Assembly: GCA_002429965.1 (NCBI GenBank)
Contig: DJBG01000170.1
Location: forward strand, 2,454-9,662
DNA length: 7,209 nt
Direction of reading: 5' to 3'
DNA from: Hungatella sp. UBA5982
Lineage (GTDB): Bacteria; Bacillota; Clostridia; Lachnospirales; Lachnospiraceae
Below the pieces are notes generated by a model. It did no database searches, had not been told where the DNA came from, and was given only the letters and a program-made list of their open reading frames with translations. Positions 1 through 4,789 of this stretch are shown here, piece after piece; positions within the stretch are counted from its first letter, which is position 1, and the number at the start of each line of letters is the position of its first letter. The position numbers and the translations under genes are program-made.

Positions 1-762
1 GAAAAGTCTGGAAAACTGGTACTTTATGGGGAAACAGACAGCTCGTGGACCTATTATCAGACATGGACTATTGGAAGGCTGAAAGAGGGACAGTTTGTGA
101 CTCTGGATTACACTGGCATGAAATTTTCCGGCGGCGTATTAAAGCTGGATCTGGAGCCTGGTATTTACCGGCTGGTCACCTCCGTCCGCCTTCCAAGCGG
201 AAACCAGAATGCCAGCGAGTATGTCTTTGAATTAAGTAAGGATGAAGAAAAATCTTTAACCATGCGTTTACGGGCCGGAAATCTGGAAGATATGCTGGTC
301 GACAACTTGCTGGATGATTTTGAAGTGGCCGTAAAGGATGAGAGCGGGAAAGAGCAGACGGTTCCAGCCTCCGTGCTTACGGAAGGAAAGGCTAATATTC
401 TGGCCATCCTTTCCGAGGGTCAGGAACCGACCGAGCACGTTCTTAACGAAATGCTGGAGCAAAAAGATGCCTTAAATGTACTTGATGGCCAGATCATTTT
501 CCTGGTGCAAAGTGAAATGTCTTTACAGAACCGGACGATCAGAAAGGTTTTGGATGCAATACCCCAAATTAAGGTTGGTTACATAAGTTTTGATGATACG
601 GTAGAACCTCTTGCCCGGAGAATGTATGTGGATCCGGAGAAGCTGCCCCTTTTGATTGTTACGGATCCTGGGTTAAAGGCAGTTTACGGATGCAGCGGCT
701 ACAATGTAGGAAGCGTGGATTTAATGATGAAGCTTCTGGGTTTAAGCAGGAACAGGCGGTAG
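1..762 (+). CDS. C-terminal part of transglutaminase-like protein (5' end outside window)
   Basis: The frame is open from the first base of the window (reading EKSGKLVLYGETDSS...) and ends at TAG 760-762, so this is the last 253 residues of a longer protein. The segment GIYRLVTSVRLPSGNQ followed by LRAGNLEDMLVDNLLDDFEV resembles the C-terminal region of large clostridial proteins annotated as transglutaminase-domain proteins; this comes from recall, not a search. The catalytic Cys-His-Asp core, if present, would lie upstream and cannot be seen. The last ~120 residues (from ANILAILSEGQEPTEHVLNEML to PEKLPLLIVTDPGLKAVYG) have an alternating beta/alpha pattern and an LP turn suggestive of a thioredoxin-like fold, but there is no CxxC, so no redox activity is implied. 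A GTG at 97 could be mistaken for a start, but the frame is plainly coding upstream of it. No clear terminator follows. Confidence 0.6.
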   Translation, partial: EKSGKLVLYGETDSSWTYYQTWTIGRLKEGQFVTLDYTGMKFSGGVLKLDLEPGIYRLVTSVRLPSGNQNASEYVFELSKDEEKSLTMRLRAGNLEDMLVDNLLDDFEVAVKDESGKEQTVPASVLTEGKANILAILSEGQEPTEHVLNEMLEQKDALNVLDGQIIFLVQSEMSLQNRTIRKVLDAIPQIKVGYISFDDTVEPLARRMYVDPEKLPLLIVTDPGLKAVYGCSGYNVGSVDLMMKLLGLSRNRR

Positions 763-834
763 GGGAATAAATACGTATAGTGAAGCTTTTCCGGTGATTT
801 GACTGTAGAGAATCGTAAAATAAGAAAAAACATT

Positions 835-863
835 TTGCAAAATATATGAAGATGTTATATACT
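835..863 (+). promoter_or_regulatory. Sigma-A promoter for SEC-C gene
   Basis: TTGCAA (835-840) and TATACT (858-863) are separated by exactly 17 bp. Transcription would begin near 870, giving a leader of about 135 nt before the SEC-C protein start at 1006. Confidence 0.7.
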
Positions 864-882
864 GTTTGTTGGAGTACTATCA

Positions 883-924
883 GAAGTCAGATACCCCGCA
901 GCAAACTATGGGATATTTGACTTC
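883..924 (+). other. Leader hairpin 1 upstream of SEC-C gene
   Basis: GAAGTCAGATACCCC (883-897) pairs with GGGATATTTGACTTC (910-924), making a 15-position stem with one G-U pair and one C-A mismatch around a 12-nt loop. It starts about 13 nt after the predicted transcription start. There is no T-tract after it, so it is not a plain terminator. Confidence 0.6.
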
Positions 925-936
925 ATGGGCAGTCGT

Positions 937-960
937 CAAAGTCAAGCTCACTTGACCTTG
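937..960 (+). other. Leader hairpin 2 upstream of SEC-C gene
   Basis: CAAAGTCAAG (937-946) pairs with CTTGACCTTG (951-960) around a CTCA loop, with a single A-C mismatch. It lies 12 nt after hairpin 1. Its 5' arm contains AAGTCAA (939-945), exactly complementary to TTGACTT (917-923) in the 3' arm of hairpin 1, so the two hairpins could be replaced by one alternative helix. Confidence 0.55.
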
Positions 961-990
961 GTTTCTTGCCTTCACGAGAATAACAGACAA

Positions 991-998
991 AAGGATGG
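991..998 (+). promoter_or_regulatory. Ribosome binding site fixing the SEC-C start
   Basis: AAGGATGG lies 7 nt before ATG 1006. The earlier in-frame ATG at 925 has no Shine-Dalgarno sequence and would read through the structured leader, so 1006 is preferred. Confidence 0.65.
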
Positions 999-1005
999 TT
1001 TGAAC

Positions 1006-1515
1006 ATGGCTATTTTAGAAAATTGGAGAAACCTGGCATACGGCGATGAGTTGGATGATAAAGGAAAAGAAGAATTATGGACCGAGTATTTTAAAGTAGA
1101 AAAGGGAATCTATGAGCATATTCTTTCCAAGCCAGATGAAGTGGTTGAGGGAACAGTAGAGGATCTGGCAAAGAGATACGGAACAGATGTCCAGACAATG
1201 ACCGGTTTTTTAGATGGAATCAATGAAAGCTTGAAGGGATATGAGAATCCTATTGAAACTATGGACGAGCAGACCGTAGTAAAAATAGAGATCGATCCGG
1301 ATAAGCTTTATTATAATATGGTAGAGGCTAAAGCAGAATGGCTGTTTAATCTTCCTGAGTGGGATACAATACTGACAGAAGAGAAGAAGAAAGAGCTTTA
1401 CAAAAAGCAGAAGGCTTCTGGAACCATTGTTAAGGGAGCAAAGGTAGGAAGAAATGATCCATGTCCATGCGGCAGCGGCAAGAAGTATAAAAAGTGCTGC
1501 GGATCCAACCTGTAA
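1006..1515 (+). CDS. SEC-C motif-containing protein
   Basis: This is a 169-residue soluble protein ending in a complete SEC-C motif, [18 protein letters not shown] at about residues 148-165. The four cysteines (C153, C155, C164, C165; CxC-x8-CC) are the zinc ligands known from the C-terminus of SecA, where the motif binds SecB and ribosomes. Here the motif stands alone: the preceding ~145 residues are charged and helical in character (a [20 protein letters not shown] helix, then [20 protein letters not shown]) with no SecA ATPase motifs, signal peptide or membrane segment. The helical part resembles the small SEC-C metal-binding proteins common in clostridia, whose function is not established; a role in zinc handling or at the ribosome is inference only. 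ATG 1006 is chosen over 925 because of its ribosome binding site. It is monocistronic, with its own promoter at 835-863 and terminator at 1555-1590. Confidence 0.88.
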   Translation: MAILENWRNLAYGDELDDKGKEELWTEYFKVEKGIYEHILSKPDEVVEGTVEDLAKRYGTDVQTMTGFLDGINESLKGYENPIETMDEQTVVKIEIDPDKLYYNMVEAKAEWLFNLPEWDTILTEEKKKELYKKQKASGTIVKGAKVGRNDPCPCGSGKKYKKCCGSNL

Positions 1516-1554
1516 TCAAATGCTGCCTTGTCAGCAGAGTAAAGAGACAGGAAG

Positions 1555-1590
1555 GCAGGTACCTCTTTATGAGATACCTGCTTTGTTTTT
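1555..1590 (+). terminator. Intrinsic terminator after SEC-C gene
   Basis: GCAGGTACCTC (1555-1565) pairs with GAGATACCTGC (1571-1581) around TTTAT with one C-A mismatch, followed by TTTGTTTTT. It lies 40 nt after the stop codon. An upstream CTGCCTT (1523-1529) is complementary to AAGGCAG (1552-1558) at the base of the stem. Confidence 0.85.
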
Positions 1591-1629
1591 GAATCACAAA
1601 CAGAACGCTTGAGGGAAGGTTCATGCAGA

Positions 1630-1736
1630 GAGGAAATATCCTGCGGGTATATAATGCCCAAAAGCATGGGCAGGAAAGAGGAAACACCCTATGGGTATAC
1701 CTTAATGCCCAAGAAGCATGGGCAGGAAAGAGGAAA
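1630..1736 (+). repeat. Tandem pair of ~50-bp hairpin-rich repeats before methyltransferase
   Basis: GAGGAAA recurs at 1630, 1678 and 1730 and bounds two units of 48 and 52 bp plus a partial third. Each unit contains a short GGGTAT hairpin (unit 1: ATATCC-TGC-GGGTAT at 1635-1650; unit 2: ACCC-TAT-GGGT at 1686-1696). Each also has a TGCCC/GGGCA hairpin (1655-1672 and 1706-1724), and then GGCAGGAAAGAGGAAA. The last GAGG provides the ribosome binding site of the methyltransferase. The first-hairpin arms differ between units while staying mostly paired. A diverged relative lies on the other strand at 5893-5985. Confidence 0.8.
1650..1655 (+). promoter_or_regulatory. Possible -10 box inside the first repeat unit
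   Basis: A perfect TATAAT lies between the two hairpins of unit 1. The best -35 candidate at an acceptable distance matches poorly (CAGAGA at 1626, 18-bp spacing), and unit 2 lacks the box. It could drive the methyltransferase-hslO operon, since no better promoter is visible after the 1555-1590 terminator. Confidence 0.3.
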
Positions 1737-1742
1737 TTGTGA

Positions 1743-2501
1743 ATGGAAGCGTACACTAGCTTTGCAGAGGTCTATGACCGGTTTATGGACAATATTCCAT
1801 ATAAGGACTGGTGTGAATACGTAACTGGACTGCTGAATGAATATGGAATCAGGGATGGCCTGATTCTTGACCTGGGCTGCGGAACAGGAAGCCTTACGGA
1901 GCTTCTTGTGGACCAGGGATATGATATGATCGGAGTTGACAACTCCGAAGACATGCTGCAGATGGCCATGGAAAAGCGGGAAAAGTCAGGAAAAGATATT
2001 CTTTATCTTATGCAGGATATGAGGGAATTTGAACTTTACGGCACCGTGCGGGCAGTATTAAGCATCTGTGACTGTATGAATTATATTCTGGAATATGAGG
2101 ATATGGCGGAAGTTTTCCGGCTGGTCAACAATTATCTGGACCCGGGAGGAATTTTTATATTTGATTTGAACACTATATATAAGTATGAAACCCTCATGGG
2201 GGATTCCACCATTTCCGAGGACCGGGAGGAATGCAGCTTTATCTGGGATAATTATTACGATAAGGAAACCAGGATTAATGAATACGGTCTTTCCCTGTTT
2301 ATCAGGCAAGAGGAAAACCTGTACCGGAAATATACGGAGAATCATTACCAGAGGGCATATTCTCTGGATGAAGTAAAGATGGCGATAAAAGAAGCAGGTA
2401 TGGATTTTGTGGCTGCTTTTGATGCATTTACCAAAACTCCCGTAAAGGATACCAGTGAAAGAATTTATATCATAGCAAGAGAACGCGGAAAGGAATTATA
2501 A
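1743..2501 (+). CDS. Class I SAM-dependent methyltransferase (YqeM-like)
   Basis: A 252-residue cytoplasmic enzyme expected to transfer a methyl group from S-adenosylmethionine; the substrate is unknown. The Rossmann-fold SAM signature is intact: motif I ILDLGCGTGS (residues 41-50), the acidic residue D66 in MIGVDNSEDML that would hold the SAM ribose, a QDMRE segment (91-95) contacting the adenine, and the post-core DPGGIFIFDLNT strand. The N-terminus (YTSFAEVYDRFMDNIPYKDW) matches the AxxYDxxM opening of Bacillus YqeM-type proteins. The C-terminal part (YSLDEVKMAIKEAGMDFV) is the usual last helix of the fold. The start is supported by AGAGG at 1729-1733, 9 nt upstream and inside the repeated leader. 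The stop is separated by one base from hslO, so the two are almost certainly cotranscribed and translationally coupled. Confidence 0.85.
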   Translation: MEAYTSFAEVYDRFMDNIPYKDWCEYVTGLLNEYGIRDGLILDLGCGTGSLTELLVDQGYDMIGVDNSEDMLQMAMEKREKSGKDILYLMQDMREFELYGTVRAVLSICDCMNYILEYEDMAEVFRLVNNYLDPGGIFIFDLNTIYKYETLMGDSTISEDREECSFIWDNYYDKETRINEYGLSLFIRQEENLYRKYTENHYQRAYSLDEVKMAIKEAGMDFVAAFDAFTKTPVKDTSERIYIIARERGKEL

Positions 2502-2502
2502 T

Positions 2503-3378
2503 ATGGCTGATTATATTGTCAGAGCCACGGCAGGGGATCATCAGATCCGCGCCTTTGCGGCAACTACCAGAGAATTGGTAGAACAGGCAAGACAAGCTCA
2601 TAATACAAGTCCTGTAGCTACGGCTGCCCTGGGCAGACTTTTGACTGCAGGAAGCATGATGGGCATTATGATGAAGGGGGAAGATGATTTACTGACCCTG
2701 AAAATTCAGGGAAGCGGCCCAATAGAAGGCCTTACGGTGACTGCAGACTCAAAAGGAAATGTAAAAGGTTATGTTTACAATCCCGGCGTCATGCTTCCTC
2801 CAAATCAGGCCGGAAAGCTGGACGTAGGCGGTGCAGTAGGAGAGGGAGTATTAAGCGTAATTAAGGATATCGGCCTGAAGGAGCCTTACGTTGGACAGAC
2901 CATACTGGTGGGCGGTGAAATTGCGGAAGATCTTACTTATTACTATGCTTCTTCGGAGCAGACGCCGTCATCGGTGGCGCTGGGCGTTTTAATGAATAAG
3001 GACAACACCGTGAAGCAGTCCGGCGGCTTCATCATCCAACTCCTTCCGGGAGCCTCTGAGGAGATCATTGGAGGCCTGGAGAAAAAACTGGGTGAAATCA
3101 CCTCGATCACGGATCTACTGGATCATGGAAATACACCGGAAATGATTCTTGAACACATTCTTGGAGAGTTTGGCTTGGAGATAATGGAGCAGGTACCTAC
3201 CCGTTTTTATTGCAACTGTGATAATTCCAGGGTGGAAAAAGCCTTGATCAGCATTGGAAAGAAAGAAATTCAGGAAATGATTGACGAAGGAAAGAGCATT
3301 GAGGTGAATTGCCATTTCTGCAATAAAAATTATGAATTTTCAATAGAAGATCTAAAAAGGCTGCACGAAAGATCGTAA
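2503..3378 (+). CDS. hslO: Hsp33 redox-regulated molecular chaperone
   Basis: A 291-residue protein, the usual length for Hsp33, a cytoplasmic holdase activated by oxidative unfolding that prevents aggregation of client proteins during oxidative and heat stress. The N-terminal domain carries the family segments TAALGRLLTAGSMMG (about 40-54) and GPIEGLTVTADSKGNVKGYV (72-91), followed by GGFIIQLLPGASEE (174-187). The C-terminal redox switch is complete, with C237 and C239 (CNC) and C270 and C273 (CHFC), the four zinc-binding cysteines that form disulfides upon activation. GTRFYC-type context (PTRFYCNCDNSRVEKAL) is also typical. The ATG is preceded by AAGGAA overlapping the end of the methyltransferase gene, with a one-base gap, indicating translational coupling. 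The plus-strand transcript runs into the hairpin at 3395-3417, which lacks a T-tract on this strand. Confidence 0.97.
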   Translation: MADYIVRATAGDHQIRAFAATTRELVEQARQAHNTSPVATAALGRLLTAGSMMGIMMKGEDDLLTLKIQGSGPIEGLTVTADSKGNVKGYVYNPGVMLPPNQAGKLDVGGAVGEGVLSVIKDIGLKEPYVGQTILVGGEIAEDLTYYYASSEQTPSSVALGVLMNKDNTVKQSGGFIIQLLPGASEEIIGGLEKKLGEITSITDLLDHGNTPEMILEHILGEFGLEIMEQVPTRFYCNCDNSRVEKALISIGKKEIQEMIDEGKSIEVNCHFCNKNYEFSIEDLKRLHERS

Positions 3379-3390
3379 GGCAAGAGCATC

Positions 3391-3417
3391 AAAAAGAGCC
3401 ATCCAATGGATGGCTCT
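3391..3417 (-). terminator. Intrinsic terminator of the cold-shock gene, shared hairpin with hslO
   Basis: AGAGCCATCC (3395-3404) and GGATGGCTCT (3408-3417) form a perfect 10-bp stem with a 3-nt loop. Read on the minus strand it is followed by TTTTTG, a proper terminator for the cold-shock transcript about 70 nt after its stop. On the plus strand it follows hslO by 16 nt but has AATCG instead of Ts, so termination there would be weaker. Confidence 0.8.
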
Positions 3418-3487
3418 AATCGTAATCATGTGAAACAATATAACTTCTTCCTATATTTTGAAAAAAGGTACACTGATAAGTCAATGA

Positions 3488-3685
3488 TTATATTTTGATA
3501 ACGTTTGTAGCCTGTGGTCCCTTAGCTCCGTCTACAACATCGAATTCTACGGCAACACCTTCATCTAAGGATTTGAAGCCGTCCATGCTAAGACCTGAGT
3601 AGTGAACAAATACATCGTTACCCTGTTCGTCGGAAATAAATCCGTAACCCTTTTGGTTGTTAAACCACTTAACTGTACCTTTCAT
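3488..3685 (-). CDS. Cold-shock protein (CspA family)
   Basis: A 65-residue single cold-shock domain, a five-stranded OB-fold beta barrel that binds single-stranded RNA and DNA and acts as an RNA chaperone. The whole family signature is visible: [17 protein letters not shown] with RNP1 (KGYGFI, residues 12-17), RNP2 (VFVHY, about 25-29) and the C-terminal GPQATNV strand before the end. A strong ribosome binding site, GGAGG (3693-3697 on the minus strand), sits 7 nt before ATG. The gene has a near-consensus promoter at 3746-3774 and a terminator at 3391-3417, so it is monocistronic. Firmicutes carry several paralogues and I cannot say which one this is; cold induction is inferred from the family. 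It is convergent with hslO and divergent from the DUF5662 gene. Confidence 0.97.
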   Translation of the reverse strand: MKGTVKWFNNQKGYGFISDEQGNDVFVHYSGLSMDGFKSLDEGVAVEFDVVDGAKGPQATNVIKI

Positions 3686-3719
3686 TATGATACCTCCAAA
3701 ATGAATAAAAAATTGTACT

Positions 3720-3738
3720 GTTACAGGATATCTGTAAC
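3720..3738 (-). other. 5'-terminal hairpin in cold-shock mRNA
   Basis: GTTACAG (3720-3726) and CTGTAAC (3732-3738) form a perfect 7-bp stem with a 5-nt loop. The promoter predicts transcription starting at about 3739-3740, so the helix would occupy the first bases of the mRNA. The stretch from here to the ribosome binding site is AU-rich and unstructured by eye. Confidence 0.65.
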
Positions 3739-3745
3739 CTCCCTA

Positions 3746-3774
3746 AGAATAGCATAAAAAGGGAAAGGTGTCAA
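3746..3774 (-). promoter_or_regulatory. Sigma-A promoter of cold-shock gene
   Basis: Read on the minus strand, a perfect TTGACA (3774-3769) and TATTCT (3751-3746) are 17 bp apart, with an extended -10 TGC immediately before TATTCT. This is the strongest promoter in the window and fits a highly expressed cold-shock gene. The 5' UTR would be about 55 nt. Confidence 0.88.
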
Positions 3775-3829
3775 ACGTTTTCCGTCTTAAAAATTAAGAA
3801 ATCTCCAGAATAAATTTAAGGGAAAATAA

Positions 3830-3860
3830 GTGGTAAAATCGGAGAAATTTGTGGTAAAAT
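3830..3860 (+). repeat. Direct repeat GTGGTAAAAT, 21 bp apart, possible tandem extended -10 boxes
   Basis: GTGGTAAAAT occurs at 3830-3839 and 3851-3860. Each copy reads TGG-TAAAAT, the form of an extended -10 element, but neither has a convincing -35. Spacing of two helical turns would also suit a repeated operator. The following DUF5662 gene starts 40 bp downstream. Confidence 0.45.
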
Positions 3861-3887
3861 GGGAAAAGATTCTTTTGCAAGGATAAA

Positions 3888-3893
3888 AAGGTG
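3888..3893 (+). promoter_or_regulatory. Ribosome binding site choosing ATG 3900
   Basis: AAGGTG lies 6 nt before ATG 3900. A second candidate, AAGGA at 3879-3883, lies 7 nt before GTG 3891, so translation could begin three codons earlier. ATG is preferred because of the codon and because family N-termini begin shortly before the WGHF segment. Confidence 0.5.
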
Positions 3894-3899
3894 AATGCA

Positions 3900-4448
3900 A
3901 TGAAATTTATGAATTTATGGGGTCATTTTTGCACGATCAATATACATAAGATCAGAGTCATGAAAAACTGTTTTCGTGTGGGCCTTATAAAACAAGGGCT
4001 GCTTCACGATTTGTCAAAATACAGTCTGGAAGAATTCATACCAGGCGTTCTTTATTATCAGGGGACCAGAAGCCCCAACGCTGCGGAAAGAGAGGACAAG
4101 GGTTTTTCAAGAGCCTGGCTCCACCATAAAGGCCGAAACAAGCATCACTACGAGTACTGGATCGACTTTACCACGGATATGTCGGAAGGTCTGGTAGGGC
4201 ATAAGATGCCCTTAATTTATGTCATCGAAATGATGATGGACCGGATCGCTGCATCGAAAACCTATAAGGGCATAGATTACACCGATGCATCGCCATGGGA
4301 ATATTACATGCACGCGAAAAGCTACATGGTCATTGCCCCTGAGACGAGAAATTTGTTGGAGGAGCTTCTTCTTATGTTAAAAAACCAGGGGGAAGAAAAG
4401 ACATTTTCCTATATCAGGTATTTGTTGGAAAAAGGAGATTATTCGTAA
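3900..4448 (+). CDS. DUF5662 family HD-like protein
   Basis: A 182-residue soluble protein (185 if GTG 3891 is used). It matches my recollection of the DUF5662 family, common in Firmicutes and of unknown function. Visible features are GLLHDLSKYSLEEFIPGVLYY (HD pair at H36-D37), then EREDKGFSRAWLHHKGRNKHHYEYW (H75-H76 and H82-H83), and later IEMMMDRIAASKTYKG with D114. The order H...HD...HH...D in an all-helical protein resembles the metal-binding pattern of HD-domain phosphohydrolases, so a metal-dependent hydrolase is plausible, but this is inference. No signal peptide or membrane segment is seen. The gene stands alone between a divergent cold-shock gene and an AT-rich gene-free stretch, and no strong terminator directly follows. 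Confidence 0.82.
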   Translation: MKFMNLWGHFCTINIHKIRVMKNCFRVGLIKQGLLHDLSKYSLEEFIPGVLYYQGTRSPNAAEREDKGFSRAWLHHKGRNKHHYEYWIDFTTDMSEGLVGHKMPLIYVIEMMMDRIAASKTYKGIDYTDASPWEYYMHAKSYMVIAPETRNLLEELLLMLKNQGEEKTFSYIRYLLEKGDYS

Positions 4449-4513
4449 AAGAAAATATGGAGTAAATTTTTATTAAAAGGAATTGAAGTAATAAAGGAGC
4501 CGTAAAGGCAAAG

Positions 4514-4569
4514 TATGTTTCCTATGAAGTTGTTATTTCGTAGTTTGATTGCAGATTCGTAGGAACATA
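4514..4569. repeat. Inverted repeat with 14-bp imperfect arms
   Basis: TATGTTTCCTATGAA (4514-4528) pairs with TTCGTAGGAACATA (4556-4569) with one bulged T and one T-G pair. An extra TTCGTAG copy at 4537-4543 in the loop can pair alternatively with CTATGAA (4522-4528). Confidence 0.6.
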
Positions 4570-4710
4570 GTTAATTTGGGACTACAAAGTTTGTTTTAAA
4601 ATTTAGAAATTATAGAAAATAATAACTTTAAGTTTGTTATTTTCTTAAAAGGAGAATTAAGGAAAGACATTTAGCTTCCCTTAAAACAACCATATTCTTA
4701 ACATTGTTTT

Positions 4711-4735
4711 TAAACAAAAGCCTCAAATAAAAGGC
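4711..4735 (-). terminator. Weak intrinsic terminator of the nuclease gene
   Basis: On the minus strand GCCT and AGGC (4735-4732 and 4723-4720) form a short stem followed by TTTTGTTT. It lies about 55 nt after the stop codon. A second candidate just upstream is the GC-rich pairing TGCCGG (4798-4793) with CCGGCA (4765-4760), followed by TTTTCCC; it overlaps the stop codon. Confidence 0.45.
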
Positions 4736-4789
4736 GTGTCCGGAAAACTTTCGGGAAAATGCCGGAAACCGGGGGCAAACGATTCCAAA

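Larger units (their letters stand above)
4449..4789. other. AT-rich gene-free stretch with several hairpins
   Basis: 341 bp between the ends of two convergent genes, with no credible ORF. Three plus-strand hairpins follow each other: 4514-4569 (14-bp stem with one bulged T and one G-U, 27-nt loop); 4615-4644 (GAAAATAA/TTATTTTC with an inner AACT/AGTT); and 4657-4684 (TTAAGGAAAG/CTTCCCTTAA with one A-C mismatch). The minus-strand terminator region of the nuclease follows at 4711-4798. It may be a 3' UTR, an undescribed small RNA, or the remnant of a small repeat; no promoter was convincing. Confidence 0.5.

Noticed and set aside
97..762. Complete gene starting at GTG 97
   Set aside because: The same frame is open and protein-like to the first base of the window with no ribosome binding site before 97, so the gene is truncated by the window edge.
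799..821. TTGACT...TAAAAT as an additional promoter
   Set aside because: The spacer is only 11 bp, far too short for sigma-A.
925..1005. In-frame N-terminal extension of the SEC-C protein from ATG 925
   Set aside because: No ribosome binding site before 925; the stretch overlaps leader hairpins, and ATG 1006 has AAGGATGG at a good distance.
1630..1736. CRISPR-like repeat array
   Set aside because: Only two units plus a partial one, contiguous without spacers, and no cas genes are present.
1609..1824. 71-residue ORF through the tandem repeat (MREGSCREEISCGYIMPKSMG...)
   Set aside because: It reads across non-coding hairpin repeats, giving an internally repetitive peptide that runs into the methyltransferase gene in another frame with no ribosome binding site.
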